Assembly: GCF_003402235.1 (NCBI RefSeq)
Contig: NZ_QEWO01000002.1
Location: 248,001-312,000 of the forward strand
Origin: Parahaliea mediterranea
GTDB taxonomy: Bacteria > Pseudomonadota > Gammaproteobacteria > Pseudomonadales > Halieaceae
Length of the DNA: 64,000 bases
Direction: 5' to 3'
Shown here: positions 19,032 through 27,344 of the stretch, in pieces
Layout of the letters: each line of letters starts with the position of its first letter
Position numbering within the stretch: position 1 is the stretch's first letter
The notes under the pieces: generated by a model
Databases searched by the model: none
The model's input: only the letters and a program-made list of their open reading frames with translations
Told to the model about the DNA's origin: nothing
Program-made: the position numbers and the translations under genes

Positions 19032-19808
19032 TCAGCCCTTGGCCACCATGCCCCCGTCCAGGGCCAGTACCTGGCCTGTCATCCACTCCGAAGCGCGGGA
19101 GGAGAGGAAAATCGCCGTGCCGGCGGCGTCTTCCATCGCGCCCATGCGCGCAATGGGGAAGTGGGCAGACAGCTGCTCTTCGCTAGCGGCCTCCATCATG
19201 TAGGCGGTCATCTGGCTGGGGAACAGGCCGGGGGCAATGGCGTTCACGTTGATGCCAGCCCCGGCCAGCTCCACCGCCAGGTGGCGGGTTAAATGGTGGA
19301 TGGCCGCCTTGCTGGCGGTGTAGGCAAAGTTCTGCATGGCGGTGTCGATGCTGAGGCCGTTGACGGAGCCGATGTTAATCACCCGCGCCCTGCCCCCCTG
19401 CCCGGCGGCCGCGCGCAACAGGGGCAGCAGCCGCTGCACCAGGAAGAAGGGCGCCTTCACGTTCAGGTCCATGGTTTTGTCCCAGCCCTTCTCGGGAAAA
19501 CTCTCTACCGGCGCTCCCCAGGTAGCACCGGCGTTGTTCACCAGAATATCCAGCTGTGTCTCCCCTTCGGCGATGGCTGAGGCAAAGGCGTCGATACCCT
19601 CAAGGGCCGACAGGTCGGAGGGAATGGCCACGCAATCGCCGTACCGGGCCAGTTCCTGCTGCGCCTGATTCAGCTCGTCCACCTTGCGGGCGGTGATATA
19701 GACCTTGGCCCCCTGCTCCAGAAAGCCGCGGGCAATCATGGCACCTATGCCGCGGGAGCCGCCGGTGACAACGGCAACCTTGCCGCGAATATCAAACAGG
19801 TTCTGCAT
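19032..19808 (-). CDS. Short-chain dehydrogenase/reductase (RhlG/FabG-like)
   Basis: A 258-residue SDR with nucleotide motif TGGSRGIG (about residues 16-23), NNAGA, the catalytic YTASK and the C-terminal MTGQVLALDGG. The family oxidises or reduces hydroxyl/keto groups with NAD(P)H. ATG 19808 has AAGGAG at good spacing; the frame continues upstream only into the opposite reading of the DUF3604 gene. It follows that gene by 58 bases and may be the last gene of the acyl-CoA cluster that begins at 27211. Confidence 0.88.
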   Translation of the reverse strand: MQNLFDIRGKVAVVTGGSRGIGAMIARGFLEQGAKVYITARKVDELNQAQQELARYGDCVAIPSDLSALEGIDAFASAIAEGETQLDILVNNAGATWGAPVESFPEKGWDKTMDLNVKAPFFLVQRLLPLLRAAAGQGGRARVINIGSVNGLSIDTAMQNFAYTASKAAIHHLTRHLAVELAGAGINVNAIAPGLFPSQMTAYMMEAASEEQLSAHFPIARMGAMEDAAGTAIFLSSRASEWMTGQVLALDGGMVAKG

Positions 19809-19866
19809 GTTGGCTCCTTGGTAGTGTGAAGCGTTGTTGCGAAGTGTTGGTATGCAGCGTTGTCGA

Positions 19867-21729
19867 TCAGCGGCTGGGCCGGTACCAGATGGGCGAGCTG
19901 TAGGCCCGCTCCTGCAGGGTATCCGGGTAGCCGGGGGCCTCTTCCTGGCCCAGCGCCAGGGCGTCCAGGTAGGAGTGGCGGGCGGTGGGCACCTGCAGCA
20001 CCCGCACGTAATAAAAGGCCGGCTGGCCCGGGTTGAAATTTGGGTCTTGCCAGTAGGCCAGCAGTTGCGGCGCACCCGCCTCCACCGCCACCTCGCCGGT
20101 GCGCGGGTCCACGCTGGATTCGGCGGGGGGCAGTTGCCCGCGGGCATTTGCGCTGCGCTCGCCAGACCACACCACGTCAAATACCTGTTCACGGGGCTCG
20201 CCGCTCGCGCTCAGCCAACCTTTGACGATCTGCACACGCTCAAGGCCCGCGCCAACCGGGTCTTTTACCGCCTGCACCAGAAAGCCCGGCGCGCCACCTT
20301 CGGTGGCAGCTGGCAGAACGCCGCCCATCGGCACGCCAGCGGCGGTGGCAGCCTCATACAGGGAGGGGCTTTGCAACTGCGCCTCGCTCAGCTGCCAGCC
20401 GCCAAAAAACTGCAGGCCAATGCGCGGCCCGGTGGTGGCGTACACCTCGCGCCGCTTCATGGCCGCCATGATGGCTTCGCGGCTGTTGTCCTCGGCCCAT
20501 ACCGCCGCCATGCCCGAGGCGGACATGGCCCAGCCATTGGTGCCGCCCTCCTCGTCGCTCCAGCCCAGTTGCTTGTTGGCGGGAATGGAGTCGGTGGCAA
20601 ACTTGCCGTGGAAGTTGTCTTCCTCGGCGGTGGACAGGCCGGTATGGGCGTCGGTGGAACCGATAAAGCCCAGCTCGTAGGGGTTGCTGCCAAGTTCCGC
20701 CGCCAACTGCATGCCCCGCAGCAGGGCCGGGCGCAAGTAGTCACCCACCTCGGCTTTGTAGGGGGTATGCCAGCGCTGAATGTAGTGGGGATACTCCTCG
20801 AAATCCGCGAAGGGGTCGTTCGGTGACAGGTCCGGGTGGGTTTCCGAGTCGCCCTTCAGCTGGGTGATCTCGGCGATGGGCTCCCACTTGCGCCGGGTGG
20901 CCACGTAGTCCGCATCGAAGGGCTCGCCGCGCAGGCTGACCGTATCGAACATGTAGCCCTTGGAAATGTTGGAATTGTGCGGAATAGCCAGAAAGTCGAT
21001 GCCGGTTTCGGCGCGGGTGCTCTCCAGCCAGGCCCAGAGGTCTTCCGGGAAGGGGCTGTCGTCAAGGCCAAAGGGTTCGAACGCGCTGGCCTTCTGGGCA
21101 TCCGCGTCGGAAATCACCACCCGGTGCAGGTTGGCGCCGCCGGGAATGGAGCTCCACTCCCAGCCAATAAAGGCGGTGAAGGTGCCGGGCTCATTAAAGC
21201 GGTCGGCGGTGTCGATAATGCTGCGCCAGGTGCTGCTCTCCACAGCGCCCATGGGCGGCAGCCAACCCACCTGGCCGCCAAGTTGGGCGGCCTCGGCGGC
21301 CTGCCGCGCGTCCCCGGGCTCTGGCAGCACGTCCACGAAGAGTTGCCGGCCCTGCCCCTGGCCAATCTTGCGCTGCAGTACCCAGGCGGCAATGCGCGCC
21401 TTGAGCGCATCCAGCAGGCCGAGGTCGTCGGTATCCACACCATTGAAGTAGGTGTGGTTGATCACCCCGAGAAATTCCGCGTGGTCTGACACCACGAGAA
21501 AGTCCAGCGGGGTGCCAATCTGTACCCGCGCCTTGTGGTAGGGATGCAGCACCGGCTCGCCCCGGGCATAGCGGTAGGCGGTATCCGGGTCCGCCACCAG
21601 GTTGTTGTTGGCGAAGGCATCGGAGGAATAGGAGGTGTGCAGGTGGGTGTCGCCCCACAGCAGTTGCGGGGCGGCGCTGGCCGCAGTGGACAGGCTCATT
21701 GCAGTACACAGGCCAATCAATCGGCGCAT
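19867..21729 (-). CDS. Secreted DUF3604 protein (second copy)
   Basis: A 620-residue paralogue of the protein at 12534-14513. The signal peptide ends near STAASAA (about residue 20). The motif WGDTHLHTSYSSDA has His29 and His31, and VVSDHAEF has Asp82-His83. The C-terminus shares FNPGQPAFYYVRV and a terminal SSPIWYRP with its paralogue (FNPGQSAYYYSRV, TSPVWYTP). It is probably a periplasmic PHP-like metalloenzyme of unknown substrate. It sits inside the acyl-CoA oxidation cluster, 37 bases after the carboxyltransferase gene, which ties it by context to lipid or steroid catabolism. Confidence 0.87.
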   Translation of the reverse strand: MRRLIGLCTAMSLSTAASAAPQLLWGDTHLHTSYSSDAFANNNLVADPDTAYRYARGEPVLHPYHKARVQIGTPLDFLVVSDHAEFLGVINHTYFNGVDTDDLGLLDALKARIAAWVLQRKIGQGQGRQLFVDVLPEPGDARQAAEAAQLGGQVGWLPPMGAVESSTWRSIIDTADRFNEPGTFTAFIGWEWSSIPGGANLHRVVISDADAQKASAFEPFGLDDSPFPEDLWAWLESTRAETGIDFLAIPHNSNISKGYMFDTVSLRGEPFDADYVATRRKWEPIAEITQLKGDSETHPDLSPNDPFADFEEYPHYIQRWHTPYKAEVGDYLRPALLRGMQLAAELGSNPYELGFIGSTDAHTGLSTAEEDNFHGKFATDSIPANKQLGWSDEEGGTNGWAMSASGMAAVWAEDNSREAIMAAMKRREVYATTGPRIGLQFFGGWQLSEAQLQSPSLYEAATAAGVPMGGVLPAATEGGAPGFLVQAVKDPVGAGLERVQIVKGWLSASGEPREQVFDVVWSGERSANARGQLPPAESSVDPRTGEVAVEAGAPQLLAYWQDPNFNPGQPAFYYVRVLQVPTARHSYLDALALGQEEAPGYPDTLQERAYSSPIWYRPSR

Positions 21730-21766
21730 GGTGTTCTCCTTGTCGTTGTTATTGTTCGCCCGGGGA

Positions 21767-23293
21767 TTATGCCCCCGCGCTGCGCAGTGCCGCCAGCACC
21801 ACCTCGCGGGTTCCGGCCGGGTCGATCACCGCGTCAATCTCCAGGAATGAAGCGGCCTCGGTGGCCTTGCCCAATTCATACAGCTGCCCCACCAGCGTGT
21901 TAAACAGCGCCTCGCGTTCGGCGGGGTCTTCCACGGCGTCCAGTTCCTTGCGATAGCCCAGGCGCACCGCGCCCTCCAGGCCCATGCCGCCGAATTCGCC
22001 GGTGGGCCAGGCGGCGGCATACACCGGAGCGGCAAAACTGCCCGCCGTCATGGCCATGGCGCCAAGGCCGTAGCCCTTGCGCAGGAAGATGGCCACCAGC
22101 GGCACCGTCATAGAAGCCCCGGCGACAAACAGCGACGACATGCGCCGCACCGCCGCCGCCTTTTCGCTGGCCGGCCCCACCATAAAGCCGGGGGTATCGG
22201 TGAGGGACAGCACCGGCAGGCCGAAGCTGTTACAGATCTGCAAGAAGCGCGCGGCCTTTTCCGATGCCTCGGCATCCACCGCCCCGCCCAGCTGCTGGCA
22301 GTCGTTGGCGATCAGCGCCAGCGGCCTGCCTTCCATGCGAATAAAGCCGGTGACAATACTGCGGCCGTAAACCCGTCGCAGCTCCAGGAAGCTGCCCTCG
22401 TCGGCCAGGGTTTCGATAACCCGCCGCACCGGGTAGGCCCAGCGCCGGTCTTGCGGGATGATATCGCGCAGGCCTTTCTGGTCGGCGCAGCGCCAGTGGG
22501 CCACCGGGCCCTGAAAATAGGACAGCAGTTGCCGTGCCAGGCGGGTGGCATCCGCCTCGTCCTCGGCGAGGATATCAATCACCCCGTTGCGCAGCTGGTC
22601 TTCGGCCGGGCCGATCTCCCGCGCGTCCACCACGCCCATGCCGCCGCCTTCGATCATGGCCGGGCCGGCCATGCCGATCCACGAATTGCGGGTGGCAATG
22701 GTGAAGTCCGCGCAGCCGAACAGGGCGGCGTTGCCGGCAAAGCAGTAGCCGTTGTTGACGGCAATGCGCACCACCTTGCCCGTCAGTGCCGCCCAGGCGC
22801 GGAAGGACTGCAAATTGAGTCCGGCGATCTGGGTCGTGACGTCGGTATCGCCGGGCCGGCCCCCGCCGCCCTCGGTGTACATCACCACCGGCAGACGGTG
22901 TTCGGCCGCCAGGTCACAGATGCGATCCAGCTTGTGGTGGTGAAAGTAACCCTGGGTGCCGGCCAGCACGGCGTAGTCGTTCACCACCACGGCGGCACGG
23001 GCACACTCGGGGGCTACGGTGTCGCTGTTGATGGTGGCGGTGCCGGTGATAATGCCGTCGGCAGCGGTGGCGCGTTGCAGCTCCTGGTAATCGCGGCGGC
23101 TGCGCTGGGCGGCCACCGCCAGCTGGCCGTACTCCAGAAAGCTGCCCTCATCCACCAGGTCAGCCAGGTTCTCCCGGGCGCTGCGGTTGCCCCTGGCGTG
23201 GCGTTTTTGCAGGGCCTCGGCCCGCTCCCCGTCGAGGGTGCGGGCCAGGCGCGCGCGCAGGGCGGCGAGTTCGGGCCTTATTTCCCCTGCCAT
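21767..23293 (-). CDS. Biotin-dependent acyl-CoA carboxyltransferase subunit
   Basis: A 508-residue protein of the AccD5/PccB/MccB carboxyltransferase family, which moves CO2 from carboxybiotin to an acyl-CoA. Family landmarks include KRHARGNRSARENLADLVDEG-type N-terminus, the GGGGRPGDTD loop, oxyanion-type GSFAAPVYAAAWP and GMGLEGAVRLGYRKEL near the C-terminus. Acyl specificity cannot be read. No biotin carboxylase or biotin-carrier gene is in the window, so the partner must be elsewhere or this subunit is repurposed. It overlaps the enoyl-CoA hydratase gene by 16 bases. Confidence 0.88.
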   Translation of the reverse strand: MAGEIRPELAALRARLARTLDGERAEALQKRHARGNRSARENLADLVDEGSFLEYGQLAVAAQRSRRDYQELQRATAADGIITGTATINSDTVAPECARAAVVVNDYAVLAGTQGYFHHHKLDRICDLAAEHRLPVVMYTEGGGGRPGDTDVTTQIAGLNLQSFRAWAALTGKVVRIAVNNGYCFAGNAALFGCADFTIATRNSWIGMAGPAMIEGGGMGVVDAREIGPAEDQLRNGVIDILAEDEADATRLARQLLSYFQGPVAHWRCADQKGLRDIIPQDRRWAYPVRRVIETLADEGSFLELRRVYGRSIVTGFIRMEGRPLALIANDCQQLGGAVDAEASEKAARFLQICNSFGLPVLSLTDTPGFMVGPASEKAAAVRRMSSLFVAGASMTVPLVAIFLRKGYGLGAMAMTAGSFAAPVYAAAWPTGEFGGMGLEGAVRLGYRKELDAVEDPAEREALFNTLVGQLYELGKATEAASFLEIDAVIDPAGTREVVLAALRSAGA

Positions 23294-24060
23294 ACCGGGG
23301 CGCGCTTCTCGACAAACGCTTTTACGCCCTCGGCGGCATCGGCGCTGTTAATGCACAGGTGCTGCAGGTCCGCCTCTGCGGAAATAATCTCCGCCACATC
23401 GGCCTCCATGGCCTGGTTGAGGGCCTGTTTGGCATAGCGCAGGGCCAGCGGCGCCTTGCCTGCCAGTTCCTGGGCCCAGGCCAGGGTGGCGGGCACGAGC
23501 TCATCGGCGGGCACCACGCGGTTGCACAGGCCCAGGGCCTGGCACTTCTCGGCGCGCAGTTTTTCGCCGGTGGCAATCAGCTCAAAGGCGCGCTTGCGGC
23601 CGATGCTGCGGGCCAGGTGCCAGGTGGCGCCGCCATCCGGCACCAGGCCAATGGCGGCAAAGGCCTGATAGATAAAGGCGTCTTCGGCCATCACGGTGAG
23701 GTCGCACACCATGGCGAAGGCGCTGCCGATACCGGCGGCGGCGCCGTTGACGGCGCTGATCCAGGGCTTGCCGGATTCGCTGATGGCCATCAGCACCGGC
23801 TTGTATTCCTCATTCAGCTGGCGACGCACATCAAAGTCATCGCCCTGCACTTCCATCAGGTCGGCGCCGGCGCTGAAGGCGCGGCCCACGCCGGTAAGCA
23901 CCACCACGCGAATGCTGTCGTCGGCATTGACCTCATCCACCGCCGCGCCGATATCACGGCGCAATTCGGCGCTGAAGGCATTGAGGCTGTCGGGGCGGTT
24001 CAGGCTGACCAGGGCCACGTTGTCGTGGCGTTCAATGGTGACGGTTTCGAGTGCGGACAT
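23278..24060 (-). CDS. Enoyl-CoA hydratase/isomerase family protein
   Basis: A 260-residue crotonase-fold protein that probably hydrates a 2-enoyl-CoA in beta-oxidation. Oxyanion-hole segments are AFSAGADLMEVQ (about residues 62-73) and NGAAAGIGSAFAMVCDLTV (about 104-122), followed by FAAIGLVPDGGATW. The position equivalent to one catalytic Glu in rat hydratase appears as Ala in the GAAAGIG segment, while an acidic residue is present in LVPDGG, so isomerase or another crotonase chemistry is possible. It lies within the minus-strand acyl-CoA operon. Confidence 0.87.
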   Translation of the reverse strand: MSALETVTIERHDNVALVSLNRPDSLNAFSAELRRDIGAAVDEVNADDSIRVVVLTGVGRAFSAGADLMEVQGDDFDVRRQLNEEYKPVLMAISESGKPWISAVNGAAAGIGSAFAMVCDLTVMAEDAFIYQAFAAIGLVPDGGATWHLARSIGRKRAFELIATGEKLRAEKCQALGLCNRVVPADELVPATLAWAQELAGKAPLALRYAKQALNQAMEADVAEIISAEADLQHLCINSADAAEGVKAFVEKRAPVWQGK

Positions 24061-24092
24061 GTCGGTTTCCTTACGGTGGTAGGCGCGGCGGC

Positions 24093-25223
24093 TCAGTGGA
24101 TACTGCCGCCGTCGCGCAATTGTGCCAGTTCCTGCTCGCCAAAGCCCATGGCTTTGAGTACGGCATCGGTATCTTCACCCAAACTGTGTGCGCCGTGGGC
24201 CACCGTTGACGGCGTGCGGCTGAAGCGCGGCGCCGGCGAGGGCTGGGTGACGCCGTCCAGTTCCATGTAGGTGTTGCGCTCCACATTGGCCGGGTGTTTG
24301 GGCGCATCCACAAAGGACAGCACCGGCGCAAAGCACACGTCGGTGCCTTCCATGATCTCGCACCACTGGGCCTGGGTTTTCTGCTTGAAGATATCCGCCA
24401 GCTTCTCCTTCAGCGCCGGCCACTGGGCCTGGTCGTGCTGGGCCTTGAAGGCCTCGGGCAGCTGCGCCAGCTCCATCAGCAGGGCGTAGAACTGGGGCTC
24501 GATGGAGCCGATGGCCACGTACTCGCCGTCGGCGCATTCGTAGGTGTCGTAGAAGTGCGCCCCGCCATCGAGCATGTTGGCGCCGCGCTTGCCGGCATCC
24601 CATACCCCCAGGGCCTGGAAGCTGTGGAACATCCACATCAGCTGGGCGGCGCCGTCCACCATGGCGGCGTCGATCACCTGGCCCTTGCCGGAGCTGGCGG
24701 TTTCCAGCAACGCCGCCAGCACCCCGTTCACCAGCAGCATGCCGCCACCGCCCATGTCGCCCACCAGGTTCAGGGGCGGCACCGGCTTTTCGCCGGCGCG
24801 GCCAGTGGCGTACAGGGCCCCGGTAATGGCGATGTAGTTGATGTCGTGGCCGGCGGCATTGGCCAGCGGCCCGTCCTGCCCCCAGCCCGTCATGCGGGCG
24901 AACACCAGCTTGGGGTTACGCTGCAGGCAGACCTCGGGGCCAATACCCAGCTTTTCGCACACGCCGGGGCGGTAGGGGTCGATCAGCACATCGGCGTTTT
25001 CCACCATGCGCAGCAATACTTCAACGCCCGCCGGGTCCTTGAGGTTCAGAACCACCGACTTCTTGCCGCGAAAACTCACGTCCTTCATGGCCTTGGGGTC
25101 GGGGGCGCCGGCGCGTTCGATGCGAATCACTTCCGCGCCCATGTCGGCCAGCATCATGCCCCCCATGGGAGCGGGGCCAATGCCCGCCAGCTCGATCACG
25201 GTAAAACCGTTCAGTGGTCCCAT
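24093..25223 (-). CDS. CaiB/BaiF CoA-transferase family, alpha-methylacyl-CoA racemase-like
   Basis: A 376-residue family III CoA enzyme. The N-terminus (GFTVIELAGIGPAPMGGMML) and DMGAEVIRIER fit the family. The AMACR catalytic pair is present as His in TGWGQDGPLANAAGHDINY and Asp in NLVGDMGGGGM, which favours racemase over CoA-transferase activity. AMACR inverts 2-methylacyl-CoA so that branched chains, including sterol side chains and pristanoyl-type acids, can enter beta-oxidation. The neighbours are beta-oxidation genes in one operon. Confidence 0.88.
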   Translation of the reverse strand: MGPLNGFTVIELAGIGPAPMGGMMLADMGAEVIRIERAGAPDPKAMKDVSFRGKKSVVLNLKDPAGVEVLLRMVENADVLIDPYRPGVCEKLGIGPEVCLQRNPKLVFARMTGWGQDGPLANAAGHDINYIAITGALYATGRAGEKPVPPLNLVGDMGGGGMLLVNGVLAALLETASSGKGQVIDAAMVDGAAQLMWMFHSFQALGVWDAGKRGANMLDGGAHFYDTYECADGEYVAIGSIEPQFYALLMELAQLPEAFKAQHDQAQWPALKEKLADIFKQKTQAQWCEIMEGTDVCFAPVLSFVDAPKHPANVERNTYMELDGVTQPSPAPRFSRTPSTVAHGAHSLGEDTDAVLKAMGFGEQELAQLRDGGSIH

Positions 25224-25232
25224 GTCTGCTCC

Positions 25233-26006
25233 TCAGCGCGGTTGCATGCGGATGGCGCCATCCAGGCGGATGCACTCACCATTCACGTAGTCGTTTTCGG
25301 CGATAAACACCGACAGGTGGGCGATTTCCGCCGGCTTGCCCAGACGCTGCGGGTAGCACACGCTGGCCTCCAGCGACTGGTAGGCAGCCTCCGGCAGGGA
25401 TTCAAACAGCGGGGTGTGAATCAGGCCCGGCACAATGGTGTTCACGCGCACACCGTAGCTGGCAAGGTCCCGGGCCATGGGCAGGGTCATGCCGATCACG
25501 CCGCCCTTGGAGGCGGAGTACGCCAGCTGGCCCACCTGCCCTTCCATGCCGGCGATGGAGGCGGTGTTGATGATCACGCCGCGGCCACCGTCGCCGTTGA
25601 TGGGCGCGTTGTTGGCCATTTGCTCCGCCGCGTAGCGGGACACATTGAAGGTGCCCACCAGGTTGACGTTGATGACGCGCATATAATCGTCCAGCGGATG
25701 CACGCCCTTTTTGCTCAGAATCTTGCAGGCGCTGCCGATACCGGCGAAGTTGTTGCAAATGTGGATGGCGCCGAATTTTTCCACCACCCCGGCAACGGCC
25801 GCTTGCACCGACGCCTCGTCGGCGACGTTCACATTCCAGAAGGCAACGTTGTCGGCGCCGAGCTGGCCAATCACCTCGTTGGCGTTGGCTTCGTTCATGT
25901 CGAAGATGGCGACCTTGGCGCCCTTGGCCACGTAGGCTTCCACCGTGGCGCGGCCGAGGCCGGAGGCACCGCCGGTGACAATGGCAATTTTTCCTGCGAG
26001 TTCCAT
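25233..26006 (-). CDS. SDR-family 3-hydroxyacyl-CoA dehydrogenase (type 2/17-beta-HSD10-like)
   Basis: A 257-residue SDR with TGGASGLGRATVEAY at the N-terminus, NNFAGIGSA instead of the usual NNAG, the catalytic YSASKGGVIGMTLPMARDL and a C-terminal YVNGECIRLDGAIRM. Resemblance to HSD10-like 3-hydroxyacyl-CoA dehydrogenases, which also act on hydroxysteroids, and its operon position suggest the third step of beta-oxidation of a branched or steroid-derived acyl-CoA. It ends nine bases before the AMACR-like gene. Confidence 0.87.
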   Translation of the reverse strand: MELAGKIAIVTGGASGLGRATVEAYVAKGAKVAIFDMNEANANEVIGQLGADNVAFWNVNVADEASVQAAVAGVVEKFGAIHICNNFAGIGSACKILSKKGVHPLDDYMRVINVNLVGTFNVSRYAAEQMANNAPINGDGGRGVIINTASIAGMEGQVGQLAYSASKGGVIGMTLPMARDLASYGVRVNTIVPGLIHTPLFESLPEAAYQSLEASVCYPQRLGKPAEIAHLSVFIAENDYVNGECIRLDGAIRMQPR

Positions 26007-26035
26007 GTTGTAATTCCTCTGCTAACTAATGACGG

Positions 26036-27211
26036 TCAGAAATTGCGTGTATTGAACGGGGTATAGCCATCACCCAGGCAGTCGCGGCTGATGATGATTT
26101 TCATCACCTCCGAGGAGCCTGCGTAGATGGTTGAAATCTTGGCATCGGTATACTGCCTGCTGATGGGATACTCGTCCATGTAACCGGCGCCGCCGTGCAT
26201 CTGCACGCCCACATCCGCCACCTTCACCTGCAACTCGCTGGTCACCAGCTTGGCCTTGGCGGCATCCACCGCGGTCAGGGAGCCGGCATTGAAGGCGCGG
26301 ACACACTGGTCAACATAACACTGGGCCAGATCCAGTTCAGTGCGCAATTCGGCCAGTTTGAACTGTGTATTCTGGAACGCCGCCACCGGCTTGCCGAAGG
26401 CCTTGCGCTCCTTCACATAGTCGGCGGTCAAATCCCAGGACAGCTGGGCAGCGCTCAAATAACCCACCGCGCCAATCAGCCGCTCCTCGGCCAGGCCCTG
26501 CATGAGGTAGATAAAGCCCTTGCCCGGCTCGCCGAGCACGTTGGCCTTGGGCACCTTCACATTGTTGAAGAACAGCTCGGCGGTGTCCTGGCCCTTCAGG
26601 CCCATTTTCTTCAGGTTGCGGCCACGCTCAAAGCCTTCCATGCCCCGCTCCACCAGGAACAGGGTCATGTGATGGGGGTTGTTGTCCGGGTCGGTCTTGG
26701 CGGCCACCACCACCAGGTCGGCATTGATACCGTTGGAAATATAGGTTTTGGAACCATTCAGCACCCAGTGGTCGTCGGCCTCCACAGCGGTGCTGCGCAT
26801 GCCGGCAAGGTCAGACCCGGCATCGGGCTCGGTCATGGCAATCGCGAGGATGGTTTCGCCACTGGCACATTTGGGCAGGAAGCGACGGCACTGTTCTTCA
26901 CTGCCAAAGCGGGTGAGGTAGGGCCCCACCAGGCGGCTGTGCAGGGAGTTGTACCAGTCACCGGCCCGGGCGTAGGCGGTTTCCTCGATGATGATCTGCT
27001 CGAAGCGAAAATCCGCATCACCCATGCCGCCGTAGGCTTCATCCGGCCACACCATCAAAAAACCCTGTTCGCCGGCCCGGCGGAAGGCCTCGCGATCGAC
27101 AATGCCCGCCTCACGCCACTGCTCCATCTGTGGCACAATCTCCGCGGCCAGGAACTTGCGGTAGGCGTCCCGGAACATCTGTTGTTCTTCGGTAAATTCA
27201 CGGCTTAGCAC
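26036..27211 (-). CDS. Acyl-CoA dehydrogenase
   Basis: A 391-residue flavoprotein, first gene of the minus-strand acyl-CoA cluster. Landmarks are AIAMTEPDAGSDLAGM, WVLNGSKTYISNG, the C-terminal region MHGGAGYMDEYPISRQYTDAKI, whose Glu is the likely catalytic base, and STIYAGSSEVMKIIISR. The chain-length class cannot be decided. GTG 27211 is the likely start. The 133-base gap to the divergent diguanylate cyclase gene should hold the promoter; no clear regulator site stood out. Confidence 0.93.
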   Translation of the reverse strand: MLSREFTEEQQMFRDAYRKFLAAEIVPQMEQWREAGIVDREAFRRAGEQGFLMVWPDEAYGGMGDADFRFEQIIIEETAYARAGDWYNSLHSRLVGPYLTRFGSEEQCRRFLPKCASGETILAIAMTEPDAGSDLAGMRSTAVEADDHWVLNGSKTYISNGINADLVVVAAKTDPDNNPHHMTLFLVERGMEGFERGRNLKKMGLKGQDTAELFFNNVKVPKANVLGEPGKGFIYLMQGLAEERLIGAVGYLSAAQLSWDLTADYVKERKAFGKPVAAFQNTQFKLAELRTELDLAQCYVDQCVRAFNAGSLTAVDAAKAKLVTSELQVKVADVGVQMHGGAGYMDEYPISRQYTDAKISTIYAGSSEVMKIIISRDCLGDGYTPFNTRNF

Positions 27212-27344
27212 GGTCGGCCTCCAGGGCTGGATAATAATGGCTGGCTAGTATGGTGAGCGCCAGAAAAGCCAACAATGACCTGTGCCTACAGATAAATTGA
27301 CTTAAACTGACAAGAAAAAAGACGGGGCTTTGGGGGCACATTCA

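Noticed and set aside
19809-20192. Extended N-terminus of the SDR ending at 19032
   Set aside because: The extra region lies within the upstream DUF3604 gene in another frame; ATG 19808 has a good ribosome site.
24294-26066. 590-codon open frame on the plus strand opposite the AMACR-like and SDR genes
   Set aside because: Both minus-strand genes have clear motifs; the plus frame is His/Gly/Ala-rich and without recognisable features.
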